A stretch of DNA of 64,000 bases from JAPOXR01 sp963664715 (GTDB lineage Bacteria > Pseudomonadota > Alphaproteobacteria > Rhodobacterales > Rhodobacteraceae): contig CAXXUY010000016.1 of NCBI GenBank assembly GCA_963664715.2, positions 62,001 through 126,000 on the forward strand, written 5' to 3'. Position 1 is the first letter of the stretch; the number at the start of each line of letters is the position of its first letter. This document shows positions 8,949 to 18,354 of this stretch, in pieces. The notes beneath the pieces were generated by a model that was not told the DNA's origin, did no database searches, and saw only the letters and a program-made list of their open reading frames with translations. A program made the position numbers and the translations under genes.

Positions 8949-10396
8949 GGATTCCTCCTTTGTCATTCCCAATATTGCTGTTTTGGGCCATTTCGCTCAA
9001 TTGCGATATTGAACAGGCAGCGCCTGCATTCCGTGTAAGCGGCCGAGTTGGCCCGTCCCGGGCCGCTGGAAGCTCTGTGCCGTCCGTCACCGCTTCTGCA
9101 TAAGCGCGACTGGCAACTGCGGTCAATGTGTAATCCCGTCCGACCCTGGCAAGGTGGGGGGTGCGTCGTTCGACCGCCAGGCAAGGCCACCCTGATAGCG
9201 CCGCTCGAGGGAATGCCGCCCAGCGGCCAATTCTTCCTTGATCAGCACGGGCGTGATGACCGGAAGGCCAAGTGTCGCGAAGAAGCATGGTAACGTCCCC
9301 CAGGTCACCCAAACGGCCCGGCGGCGGCCAGAAGCGATGCTAGCCAAATGGCAGTGTCGTGGATTGCAGGTACATCCCTGCGCGTCGTGAGATCCTTTAT
9401 GATACTGCGACGCTGTTCTGGCCGGTGCCAGTCGGCATTTGCCTGACCATGTTCTTCGGCGACCCTATTGGATGGACCGGTCAGGCCGTTGTCGCGTGTC
9501 TCGAACTTGCCGGCCATAGCAGATGCACGGGCGACAGACTCGGATTCCCTGTCGGTCAGCGACTGAAGGACAGCCGCCACCCTGTCTGCGGTTCACAAGT
9601 CATGCTCGCAATCTCGGAGTTGACCGAACGCAGATTCCAACTCGCCGCGCATGCAAGTTGTGCCAGCCTCTGCTGCCTGAGGCTGGCGGTAACTTCCGCC
9701 CAGTCGCGAATGGTGGGCAAAATAGTATAAGTGGCCCGGCAAGAGCAGGATTTCTTGCAGGAAACTCTGCTCAATCCCCATGAATGGCTTCAATCACCTG
9801 AATTCCTGTCTCCCTGTCATACGAGATTGACCATGCAAGGTGACCGCTGCCACAAAGTGTGGTAGACACTACGAGATGTGGGGGATACAATCGATTCACG
9901 ATAGGCAAAGACACCAAGAGAATGTGCAACCCAGCGGAACTTGGCCAGATGCGCACGCAAACGCATGGAGGTTCAGCTACCGGTGAATTCTCACTATGCA
10001 GTCCCGCGAGGTTCTTCCCGGCAGCAGGACAGTTCAGGCGCCAGTGGCAACTGCGTGCCGTTGAATGCATGCAAATCCGCAGCGCGGAGGACAGGAAGAC
10101 TGGTAACTCCCGAAGTCGGTCAGTGTGCCGTTTCAGCCGGAGCAGCAGTCGAGATTCCAACAGCGGTCGCGCCATGGGTTGTACACCTGCGATTGCCGAA
10201 GCAGAATTGGTTGCCGTCTTCTGGACTGGAACGAACCTGAACATTGACAAGCGCGCGGGATCAGCGATCCGGATCCGTCCAACTGCAGATTTGCCGGACA
10301 GTCTAACCGCCCAAGCACGGAGTTGATGTGGCACAGCAAACACTTCACGATCCGTTCGGACCCGCAGACGAATTTCCTATCCGGCTTCCGGAATTC
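8949..10396. other. Long intergenic stretch with no convincing gene
   Basis: About 1.4 kb. Only short open frames in all six readings, none with a consistent start, ribosome site and protein-like content. On the minus strand at about 9123-9347 one frame includes GLPVITPVLIKEELAAGR, which resembles the C-terminal end of LysR-type regulators; the adjacent frame carries other protein-like text. This could be a decayed regulator of the TRAP operon. The promoter of that operon should lie just above 8960. No tRNA or repeat was recognised. Confidence 0.35.
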
Positions 10397-11662
10397 ATGG
10401 AGTCGCGCACCGGGCCCAAGGGACACGTCGCTGCAATCGCAGTTGCGATCCTGCTGGCCAGTGCTGCATTCAAGGGTCATTCCGAAGAGTTCAACGAGTG
10501 GTCGACCGAGTACTGGGGAACTGTCGGGATGGAAGGCAGGATGTTTCTCAATCCGCCAGCCCACGCGGGACAAAAGAGCAATGATGTCAGCCTGACAGTC
10601 AAGCCTACGCTATACCTCGAGGGACCGGAAAGCGGGAGCATTACGTTTACGCCTTACGCGAGAATTGACGGATCAGACCGGAACCGGACCCATGTTGACA
10701 TCAGGGAAGCCTATTACCTCGTTTACGGCTCGCTGGAGGAAACCGAGTGGGAACTCCGACTGGGAATAGACCAGGTATTCTGGGGCACCGCAGAATCCAA
10801 TAACCTCGTAAACGTGGTCAACCAGACTGATCTCGTTGACAGCCCGGGAGGCAAGGAGAAACTCGGTCAGCCAATGATCCACGGGACACTCAGCGGTGAA
10901 TGGGGATCCCTGGGCCTGCTGGTTCTTCCTTACCACAGGCCCCGTACATTCCCGGGAACTGCCGGCAGGCTCAGGGCGCAACCTCCTATCAGCGCGGAAA
11001 AGCACCATATCCATTATGAATCTGCTTCCGGAGACCGGCATATTGACCTCGCAGCCCGATACAGCAACAGCTTCGGCCCTCTGGACGTGGGTCTCAGTGT
11101 CTTTGATGGGACAAGCCGGGAACCTTCACTAGCACTAACGAATCCACAACAAGGATTTTTTGAGCAGAACTACAATCTTATCAAACAGATTGGCCTTGAT
11201 CTTCAACTGACCATGGACGCTTTCCTTGGCAAGGCAGAGATCATCAAGCGCAAGGGATTTGACACGCCGGGTGCTGACAAATCCTCTCACCATGCTTTTG
11301 TTGTCGGTGGCGAGTATTCAATCTACGGTGTATTCGATTCCGAGGCCGATCTGACGCTCTTCGCCGAGTGGAACCATGATAACAGAGATGCTTTTGCGAC
11401 CACTGCGCTTCAGAATGACCTGTTCGTCGCGGCACGCTATACCTTCAACGATGTCGAGGACACGAGCATCACCGCCGCCGTGGTTGGTGACCTTGATTAT
11501 GACACCAAGACCTTGAACCTGGAATTCAACCGCCGACTGTCCGATAACGTGTCACTCAAGGCCGAGGCCTTTGCATTTCTGGACACGGATGAAAGAGACA
11601 GAGTGACCTCACAAATCAGTGAGGATGAATTCGTGACGGTCAGGCTGAACTACAGCTTCTAG
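10397..11662 (+). CDS. Outer-membrane beta-barrel protein
   Basis: 421 residues from MESRTGPKGH, which leads straight into a signal peptide (hydrophobic core about residues 11-24, cleavage before EEFNEW). A GTG at 10328 with a GGAG upstream would add 23 residues before the signal. The mature part alternates polar and hydrophobic residues through some 16 strands and ends in LNYSF, with the terminal Phe expected of a BamA client. Motifs such as GIDQVFWGTAESNNLVNVVNQTDLV and RPRTFPGTAGRLR match a conserved but uncharacterised barrel family that I recall from marine proteobacteria. Pore or export role unknown. Confidence 0.7.
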   Translation: MESRTGPKGHVAAIAVAILLASAAFKGHSEEFNEWSTEYWGTVGMEGRMFLNPPAHAGQKSNDVSLTVKPTLYLEGPESGSITFTPYARIDGSDRNRTHVDIREAYYLVYGSLEETEWELRLGIDQVFWGTAESNNLVNVVNQTDLVDSPGGKEKLGQPMIHGTLSGEWGSLGLLVLPYHRPRTFPGTAGRLRAQPPISAEKHHIHYESASGDRHIDLAARYSNSFGPLDVGLSVFDGTSREPSLALTNPQQGFFEQNYNLIKQIGLDLQLTMDAFLGKAEIIKRKGFDTPGADKSSHHAFVVGGEYSIYGVFDSEADLTLFAEWNHDNRDAFATTALQNDLFVAARYTFNDVEDTSITAAVVGDLDYDTKTLNLEFNRRLSDNVSLKAEAFAFLDTDERDRVTSQISEDEFVTVRLNYSF

Positions 11663-11945
11663 CTTCCCTGAAATGATCAATTGAACGGTTGCGAGTTGAG
11701 TATGTTGTCACTCGAAAGGATGAATCGGCAGGATTTCGGTCAGGTGAGATGTCGTTGGCCGCATGCGCTGCACCGAACTCGAGCTCTTGCCCTGGCACCC
11801 CGCGATCGCTTCCAATCGCTTCCGGTTTCTGGATAATGGCAGACTTGAACCAGGGCAGAGGTTCGGTCTCGTGTCTTGGCACTGCCAACAGGTGATACAG
11901 GATGGCAACAATCTGTCTTGAGAGATTTCGTGAAAGGAGCGTGAA

Positions 11946-12683
11946 ATGAACCGTACGAACCGATTGACTGTTGCAACCGCGCTCCTGCTTGGCATGTTGC
12001 TCTGGCCCCTCGGCGGCGTTTCCCAGTCGATCAAGTCCGCCCGTGCCCAGTACGATTCAGGCGATTTTGTCACCGCGGCGGCGACAGGCGAAAAACTCGG
12101 GACATTTGAAGGATACCTGATTGCAGCTGCCTCACTGACAATTCATGGGCATTACTTCACCGATGGAGAGCAACGACAGCAGATTCTCCTCAATGCCATG
12201 GAACTGGCAAGGAAGGCAGTGGAACTGCAGCCGGACAATCCGGAGGCACATATGTACCTGGTACGGGCCATGGGACGGTATTCCCAGTCCATTCCTCCAT
12301 CGAAAGCACTCTCGGAAGGTTACGGTGAGTCAGTCAAGGAAACGCTCGAGACCGTACTCCAACTTGACCCGGATTCCTGGGAAGCTCAGCTTGGTCTCGG
12401 ATCCTGGCACGCAGAAATAATCTCCAAGGGAGGGTTTCTGGGAAAGTTGGCGTTCGGCGCGTCGGAAACGAAGGCCCGTGAACATTTCATGAAGGCCGCG
12501 GAACTCGCGCCCGCTTCCGTCATAACCTACCTGGAATTTGCTCGTGGCCTGCACGCGTTGAACGCCAAGAAATACCGCGAACAGGTCATCCGGAATTTGA
12601 ACAATGCGTTGAAATTGCCGGCAGGTGATGCATATGAACGGGTGCTTCAGGAAGATGCCAGGAGATTTCTGGACACATTGTAG
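11946..12683 (+). CDS. Exported tetratricopeptide-repeat protein
   Basis: 245 residues with a clear signal peptide (MNRTNRLTVATALLLGMLLW, cleaved near GGVSQS) and a good ribosome site (AAAGGAGCG, six bases before ATG). TPR-like helices follow: MELARKAVELQPDNPEAHMYLV at about 81-102, VLQLDPDSWEAQLGLGSW at about 138-156 and FMKAAELAPASVITYLEFARGL at about 180-201. TPR proteins of this kind are periplasmic scaffolds. It lies 283 bases behind the barrel gene, same direction, and could serve the same process. No enzymatic motif. Confidence 0.72.
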   Translation: MNRTNRLTVATALLLGMLLWPLGGVSQSIKSARAQYDSGDFVTAAATGEKLGTFEGYLIAAASLTIHGHYFTDGEQRQQILLNAMELARKAVELQPDNPEAHMYLVRAMGRYSQSIPPSKALSEGYGESVKETLETVLQLDPDSWEAQLGLGSWHAEIISKGGFLGKLAFGASETKAREHFMKAAELAPASVITYLEFARGLHALNAKKYREQVIRNLNNALKLPAGDAYERVLQEDARRFLDTL

Positions 12684-13220
12684 GGCGGACCTCCGGGCAA
12701 CTCCGGTATGGCCTTGGTGTCGCGGCTGGTGCGAGGAGTCCTTCAGGTTTGACCTGCAAGTGTATGACAATTTACCGAGAAACAGGAACGTTCATGCCTG
12801 AAGCCAGCCAACGCGGGGCAACTTGCGGGACTATGAAGGTCAGGGTAGCGGGGATGGTTCCGGCCGGAGCGCATCGCCAGATACCGGCTTCGAATACTGC
12901 GCGTGCATGTTCCAACTCCCCGGCTGATTTCCCGAGCCGACTGCAAGGGCTACGTAAAGTTCTGTTGAAACCGGAATGAGGTCGGAGGTGCCGCTTGGTG
13001 ACCTGTCAAGCTTGGCGAACGGTATTGGGCGATGCAGCATCGCTGGGACCGGGCTGACCAACACGCCGCGAGCAGACCATATCAGCAATACTGCCGCGAT
13101 GCTGGAAACCGGCGGATCATTTCGTTAAGGATAGGACGTGGCCGACCGGAACGCAGAGTTGACCATGCGTAACCGGTCTTGTGCATATCTCATCAATGAC
13201 TTCGACGCAGGTCGTACACA
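12684..13220. other. Intergenic region upstream of ispH
   Basis: About 540 bases. Open frames here are short, lack good ribosome sites and do not resemble any family. No tRNA-like cloverleaf or T-run terminator was seen. It presumably holds the ispH promoter, but I cannot point to a convincing one. Confidence 0.45.
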
Positions 13221-14210
13221 ATGCAAAACAATCCAGCCAAGAAACGGAATATGCGAATTTTACTTGCCCAACCCAGGGGATTTTGTGCTGGCGTTGTCAG
13301 GGCGATCGATATTGTGGAACATGCATTGCAGATCTATGGTCCACCCGTTTACGTTCGACACGAAGTCGTTCACAACAGGCACGTTGTGGAGGGCCTGAGA
13401 AGCAAGGGGGCAAGGTTTGTCGACGAACTGCATGAGATCCCGGACGACTCGGTGGTCATTTTCAGTGCCCACGGCGTGTCCAGGCGAGTCCAGGAAGAAG
13501 CGAAGCTGAGGAGTCTTCGGGTCATTGATGCGACTTGTCCTCTGGTCAGCAAGGTCCACAATGAAGCCAAGAGATTTAGCGGCCAGGGACGCGAGATCGT
13601 GCTGGTTGGCCATGAAGGACACCCCGAGGTCGAAGGAACTTTGGGACAGGTTGAAGGCGTTGCCTCGCTCATTGCAACCGTGAACGACGTCCATGCTCTC
13701 GAGCCCGCCGATCCTGCAAAAATGGCCTATGTCACGCAGACGACACTCAGCGTCGACGACACACGCGAAGTCATTGACGAACTCAAGAAACGGTTTCCCG
13801 ACATCGCCGGACCTAGCGTCGAGGACGTTTGCTACGCAACCCAAAACAGGCAGAATGCTGTCAAACAGATGGTTGATATATGTGACCTAATTCTGGTGAT
13901 CGGCGCAGACTACAGTTCCAATTCAAACCGCCTCCGGGAAATCAGCGAGGCTGCAGGTACCACGAGTTACCTAATTCCGGATGCGGATGCTGTCGACCTG
14001 GACTGGTTTGAGGGAGTCAGCACAGTTGGAATTACCGCCGGTGCATCTGCACCGGAGGAACAGGTTCAGGGCCTGGTTGACCGCTTGTGCCACGAATTTG
14101 ATTCAACCGTTGAAGACCTCGTCCTCATGGAAGAAAAGGTCACATTCCGGATGCCACGGGAACTCCGTCGGGATGCTGCGACTTCATCATCATCCCGTAC
14201 AAAGGCCTGA
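13221..14210 (+). CDS. ispH: 4-hydroxy-3-methylbut-2-enyl diphosphate reductase
   Basis: Last enzyme of the non-mevalonate (MEP) pathway: an iron-sulfur reductase that turns HMBPP into IPP and DMAPP. The three cluster cysteines are at C22 (RGFCAGV), C106 (DATCPLV) and C204 (EDVCYATQNR). Substrate-binding histidines are in RHEVVHN and GHEGHPEVEG, and the TQTTLSVDD motif is intact. 329 residues, normal length; an internal ATG at codon 11 is an alternative start. Dxr, UppS and IspA in the same window belong to the same isoprenoid route. Confidence 0.97.
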   Translation: MQNNPAKKRNMRILLAQPRGFCAGVVRAIDIVEHALQIYGPPVYVRHEVVHNRHVVEGLRSKGARFVDELHEIPDDSVVIFSAHGVSRRVQEEAKLRSLRVIDATCPLVSKVHNEAKRFSGQGREIVLVGHEGHPEVEGTLGQVEGVASLIATVNDVHALEPADPAKMAYVTQTTLSVDDTREVIDELKKRFPDIAGPSVEDVCYATQNRQNAVKQMVDICDLILVIGADYSSNSNRLREISEAAGTTSYLIPDADAVDLDWFEGVSTVGITAGASAPEEQVQGLVDRLCHEFDSTVEDLVLMEEKVTFRMPRELRRDAATSSSSRTKA

Positions 14211-14267
14211 TCTGGCGACGATTGTCACGATGACCTGCCAGACTGGAAAAATGCTGGCTGGCGGCTG

Positions 14268-15479
14268 TTGAATCTGCCGGCACCAAATATCCTGTCTTCG
14301 CAATGCTCGATCATTGACGAAATCCGGAGTTTTCGCGGTTTTGGAAGTCCGACAGTTGTCGAATACGGGCAAGGCATTCCTTACCTTGTCAACGAATACT
14401 GGACATCGAAGCAGCGCCAGGGGCACAGCCTGCACGAAATCAGTTACAGGGCATGCTTCAAACCGCAACTGCCGGGTTTCTTCATCAGCCGGTTGACCGG
14501 GCCGGGCGATATTGTTCACGACCCCTTCATGGGCAGGGGAACGACGCCGATTGAAACGGCAATCCAGGGACGCATTCCGTGTGGCAGCGACATCAACCCG
14601 CTGAGCAAGATGATCGTTGCCCCGAGGGTAAGGACCCCTGCCCTGCAAGAGATTCGGGAGAGGCTGGATTCAATTCCCTGGCAGGACCAGCATCCGGTTG
14701 AGCATGAGGAGTTGCTTGCATTCTATCATCCCGACACATTGGCGAGACTGGAGCGCATGCGAAACTGGCTGCTGGAAAAGGAAAGATCCGGTACCATGGA
14801 CGGGGTGGACGCCTGGATTCGAATGGTTGCGATCAACAGGTTGTCGGGCCATTCGAGCGGGTTTTTCTCGGTCTACACGATGCCACCAAACATGGCTGTC
14901 TCTGCAGAAAGGCAAGCCAAGCTGAACTCAAGACGCAACCAGTCACCCCCAGTTCGCAACGTTACGGAGATAATCTGGAAGAAATCCAGGTCCCTGCTTT
15001 CAAATGGCGGCGTTTCCGCTCCCGAGGACATGCTCTATACGAGCCATGCTTGGCATGTTCCGCAGGTCCAGGATTGCACTGTTGACCTGACCGTGACGTC
15101 GCCGCCCTTTCTGGATGTCGTGTCATACGAATCTGACAACTGGTTGCGATGCTGGTTTGCAGGGATCGATGCCTCAAGGGTGGCGATTGCAAAACACAGG
15201 AAGGTCGAGGACTGGCAGGAGTTCATCAGGAAGGTACTCGGCGAACTGGCGCGCGTGACCAAGCCCGGGGGCCATGTCGCTTTCGAAGTCGGCGAAGTCA
15301 GGAAAGGATCTGTCGGGTTGGAAAGTCACGTGATTGCTGCGGCAGCCGGATCACCTCTCGAAGTGTTGGGAGTCATGGTCAATCAGCAGGATTTCACAAA
15401 GACCTCCAACTGCTGGGGAATTGACAACAACCGGCGGGGAACAAATTCCAACCGGATCGTTTTGATGCGAAAGTCCTGA
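14268..15479 (+). CDS. DNA methyltransferase-like protein (N4/N6 amino-methyltransferase fold)
   Basis: 403 residues from a TTG codon; no ATG fits the N terminus and no clear ribosome site is seen, so the start is uncertain. Motif I for AdoMet binding is DPFMGRGTT (residues 85-93), followed by GSDINPLS. The catalytic TSPPF of amino-methyltransferases is at 277-281. Motif I precedes motif IV, the reverse of the common beta class. A helical insert of some 170 residues (HEELLAFYHPDTLARL... NRLSGHSSGFFSVYTMPPN) separates them. No restriction gene is adjacent, so it would be an orphan methylase. The base and target site are unknown; an RNA substrate is possible. Confidence 0.72.
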   Translation: MNLPAPNILSSQCSIIDEIRSFRGFGSPTVVEYGQGIPYLVNEYWTSKQRQGHSLHEISYRACFKPQLPGFFISRLTGPGDIVHDPFMGRGTTPIETAIQGRIPCGSDINPLSKMIVAPRVRTPALQEIRERLDSIPWQDQHPVEHEELLAFYHPDTLARLERMRNWLLEKERSGTMDGVDAWIRMVAINRLSGHSSGFFSVYTMPPNMAVSAERQAKLNSRRNQSPPVRNVTEIIWKKSRSLLSNGGVSAPEDMLYTSHAWHVPQVQDCTVDLTVTSPPFLDVVSYESDNWLRCWFAGIDASRVAIAKHRKVEDWQEFIRKVLGELARVTKPGGHVAFEVGEVRKGSVGLESHVIAAAAGSPLEVLGVMVNQQDFTKTSNCWGIDNNRRGTNSNRIVLMRKS

Positions 15480-15826
15480 AGGTCGCCGGGCAGACCCCCT
15501 GCCCGCCTCAGCATTTGAATTCGCCCCCTTTGTTCAACCAGGAACTCGTGCGAATGGCGTGGCGACCGACATCCCGGATGATCTTGACCCGCGGCGCATC
15601 AAAGGAATAACGCAACACCGCCGTCAGTTCCACGATACCAGGGCCAGCGCCGGAATGCCCCCTATGGCAATTCCGTGCTTGTTGTTTCGGCTCCCGGTTC
15701 GTCTTCAAGCTGCCAATGCCGGCTCTGTCGGAGTGTCCCGAATCCGCCGGCGAGTTGGTTGCGCCCGGTCACGGTGTTTAAGCCTTCGATACTCTTCGAT
15801 GCCACGACCGATTGCGATTTCGGGTT
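15480..15826. other. Intergenic region between converging genes
   Basis: About 350 bases between the methyltransferase-like gene and ispA, which converge. Apart from the stem-loop at 15487-15505 I see no gene. A 66-codon minus-strand frame (15508-15708) has no recognisable features. Confidence 0.45.
15487..15505 (+). terminator. Stem-loop after the methyltransferase-like gene
   Basis: Perfect 7-bp stem CGGGCAG / CTGCCCG with loop ACCCC, eight bases after the stop codon. There is no T-run, so it may be a Rho-assisted or processing-type 3' end rather than a full intrinsic terminator. Confidence 0.4.
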
Positions 15827-16723
15827 CTACTTGTTCCTGGTGACAATGAAACTGGTGATCGCCTTCAGTTTGTCCGCCCGGTATCCGAAGCACTCCAGCC
15901 TGTCGAGTGCCCTTCGGGAAACCCGGTCGAGTTCGGATCTGGTCCTCTCTACTCCCAGGATCGAAACCAGCGTGGCCTTTCCTGCTTCGGCATCCTTCCT
16001 GGCACGCTTGCCGATCAGCTCTTCGTCTCCCTCAACATCCAGCAGGTCGTCCGCAATCTGGAATGCAAAGCCCAAATCCGATCCGAACTCGGCGAGCGCG
16101 ATCCTTTCGCTTTCGTCGGCCATGCCAACGATTGCGCCCGCAGCTGCAGAGAAGGAGAACAGTTCGCCGGTTTTCCAGCGGGCCAGCTTCTCGGCAATCT
16201 CGCAGTCGGCCACCTTGTGCTCGAATTCTAGGTCAATCATTTGCCCGCCTATCATTCCTGATGTCCCTGCCGCCTTGGCAAGCGACGCAATCAACTCCAA
16301 ACGAACGTTTGCCGACGCGTGGGTTCTCTCGTCCGCCAGAATTTCGAATGCCAGTGTCAGGAGGGCGTCACCGGCAAGTATTGCTGTCGCTTCACCATAC
16401 GCACGGTGACAGGTGGGACGGCCGCGCCGGAGGTCATCATTGTCGATTGCAGGCAAGTCGTCATGCACGAGCGAGTAGGCATGAACAACTTCAACTGCTG
16501 AACCGGTCCGAATGCTGGATTCACCAGTTGCATCAAACATTTCTGCCGAACAGTGAACAATATACGGGCGAAGGTATTTTCCGCCTCCGATCATCGCGTA
16601 TGCCATCGCATCCGGCAGATCGGTTCTTGGCTGACCCACGCCTGGCAGAACGGCGCGATGACTTGTTTCGAATTCAGCCGCAAACGATTTCAGTTCATTC
16701 CAAATGTCAATTTCATTATCCAA
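15827..16723 (-). CDS. ispA: (2E,6E)-farnesyl diphosphate synthase
   Basis: Short-chain polyprenyl diphosphate synthase, 298 residues, condensing IPP with DMAPP and GPP. The first Asp-rich motif is DDLPAID (88-94) and the second is DDLLDVEGD at about 221-229. GGGKYLRPYIV supplies the IPP-binding lysine and arginine. The residues just before the first motif (AYSLVHDDL) are of the bacterial FPP type; GGPP synthase cannot be excluded by eye. Transcribed alone against ispH's neighbour; many alphaproteobacteria keep xseB and dxs next to it, and neither is here. Confidence 0.92.
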   Translation of the reverse strand: MDNEIDIWNELKSFAAEFETSHRAVLPGVGQPRTDLPDAMAYAMIGGGKYLRPYIVHCSAEMFDATGESSIRTGSAVEVVHAYSLVHDDLPAIDNDDLRRGRPTCHRAYGEATAILAGDALLTLAFEILADERTHASANVRLELIASLAKAAGTSGMIGGQMIDLEFEHKVADCEIAEKLARWKTGELFSFSAAAGAIVGMADESERIALAEFGSDLGFAFQIADDLLDVEGDEELIGKRARKDAEAGKATLVSILGVERTRSELDRVSRRALDRLECFGYRADKLKAITSFIVTRNK

Positions 16724-17076
16724 GACGATACTCGTTGTTGAATCTCGATAGACCTGGCACCAGCAAACGCTCTATCATTCTATAGCACTGATATAACGTT
16801 CTGCAGTCGCGCGGGAGTCGCGCGGGCAATCATCCGCCGATCGGGGTCATATCCGGCAAGGGTTGTCATCCGGGCATTGTCCAGAAGCAGTTGCCACAAG
16901 GACTCAATACGTCTGAACCCTATTGATGAACAAGGATTTTCCTGGTGCAGGTTTCGTTAGATGCTGGCCGAAGCCGTTGATATTGCGATAAGCTCGCTTG
17001 CGGTTTTGGCTACACGTTCAGTCACCTGTTGAGTTATCCCGGAATTCCGTTAGGAACCTCCCAATGGATTGATGCA
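16724..17076. other. Divergent intergenic region (ispA / aminotransferase)
   Basis: About 350 bases that must hold promoters for both flanking genes. It contains the imperfect repeat GTCGCGCGGGAGTCGCGCGGG near 16807. No RNA gene was recognised. Confidence 0.4.
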
Positions 17077-18255
17077 ATGGTTTTCAGTTTGAATCCCCGT
17101 TTTGCTGCAACGGCAAGCCCGCCGATAATGGAGGCCCGGCGGTGGCTTGAGTCAACTCCGAGAAATCCCGACTACGAATTGCTTAACCTGTCACAGGCCG
17201 CACCGGTGGCGGCACCCCCCGAGGCAATGTGCAGGGCAATGTCGGAGTTTGCCATGACTGATGTGCAGGCGCACGTCTACGGACCTGTGCTCGGGGACCC
17301 GGATCTACGGCAGGAGATCGCGAGGCACTGGTCTGCCGCATATGCCGGTGAGATCAGGCAAAGCCAGGTCGCTGTAACTTCCGGATGCAATCAGGCCTTC
17401 GTGGCGGTGGTGTCAACATTGGCTGGTTCCGGCGATTCCGTGATTATCACCGCCCCTTGGTATTTCAATCACAAGATGTGGCTCGACATGATGGGAATCG
17501 AGGCGAGGGTACCACATAACGGGGGAAGCCTCGCGCCAGATCCGGATGCCATATCTCGATCGATTTCGGACACGACCCGGGCAATTGTACTGGTTTCTCC
17601 CAACAACCCGACAGGCGCCGAGTATTCGGCCGATACCGTCAGGCAGGTCTACGAACTTGCAAAGCGCAAGGGAATTGCGCTGATAATCGACGAAACATAC
17701 CGTGACTTCGATTCGCGACCGGGACCATTACACGACCTCTTCACCGATCCCGGATGGCCAGGCAGCTTCATCCACCTGTATTCGTTCTCGAAGGCCTACC
17801 GGTTGACTGGGCACCGGGTCGGAGCAATTGTCGCATCGGAAGCGGTTCTCGCGGAGATCGAGAAATTCCTGGATTCAGTTGCGATTTGCCCGAACAGGAT
17901 CGGCCAGCATGCCGCTCTCTACGGCATGCGTCACCTCGGCGGGTGGCTTGCCGAAGAACAAAGGGAGATTCTTCGCAGGCGCAGTGCAATGGAATCCGGA
18001 TTTGCCGGCCTTGAAGAATGGCGACTGCTTGGTTGCGGGGCATATTTTGCATATGTCGAGTACCCGTTCGAGGTTTCCTCGGACAGGTTCGTTCTGAAGC
18101 TGCTGTCCGAACGCGGAATACTGGTCCTGCCGGGAACGATGTTCGCACAGGATGCAGGCGTCGGTACTGACAGGCAACTCAGGATTGCATACGCAAATGT
18201 CGGCCAGGCAGGCATAGGAGAACTCTTCACGCGCCTGGATGGCTACTGGCCCTGA
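17077..18255 (+). CDS. Class I/II pyridoxal-phosphate aminotransferase
   Basis: 392 residues from MVFSLNPRF. PLP-fold features: the Schiff-base lysine K239 in YSFSKAYRLTGHRVG, the Asn-Pro stretch VSPNNPTGAEY, the PLP-ring aspartate in IIDETYRDF, and a substrate-carboxylate arginine in QLRIAYANV. Start taken at 17077 because the family begins just before SxPPIMEARRWL; the frame is open for another 16 codons. Resembles arginine- or aspartate-type aminotransferases of subgroup I, but the amino donor cannot be assigned. It precedes ppiD by 99 bases and could share its promoter. Confidence 0.82.
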   Translation: MVFSLNPRFAATASPPIMEARRWLESTPRNPDYELLNLSQAAPVAAPPEAMCRAMSEFAMTDVQAHVYGPVLGDPDLRQEIARHWSAAYAGEIRQSQVAVTSGCNQAFVAVVSTLAGSGDSVIITAPWYFNHKMWLDMMGIEARVPHNGGSLAPDPDAISRSISDTTRAIVLVSPNNPTGAEYSADTVRQVYELAKRKGIALIIDETYRDFDSRPGPLHDLFTDPGWPGSFIHLYSFSKAYRLTGHRVGAIVASEAVLAEIEKFLDSVAICPNRIGQHAALYGMRHLGGWLAEEQREILRRRSAMESGFAGLEEWRLLGCGAYFAYVEYPFEVSSDRFVLKLLSERGILVLPGTMFAQDAGVGTDRQLRIAYANVGQAGIGELFTRLDGYWP

Positions 18256-18354
18256 CTGGAGCCGATTGGCGCCTGCGATTGCCCTCGTCACTTGTAACCA
18301 GCAAATACTAAGCCTAGAGAACCCATTCGATTCAGAAATTCGAGCAAGGAGCAG

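Noticed and set aside
9859..10326. 155-codon frame upstream of the outer-membrane barrel
   Set aside because: Ser/Arg-rich without protein-like patterning; overlapped by equal-length frames on the other strand.
16740..17030. tRNA or small RNA gene between ispA and the aminotransferase
   Set aside because: No T-loop sequence or acceptor stem pairing; only a short imperfect repeat.
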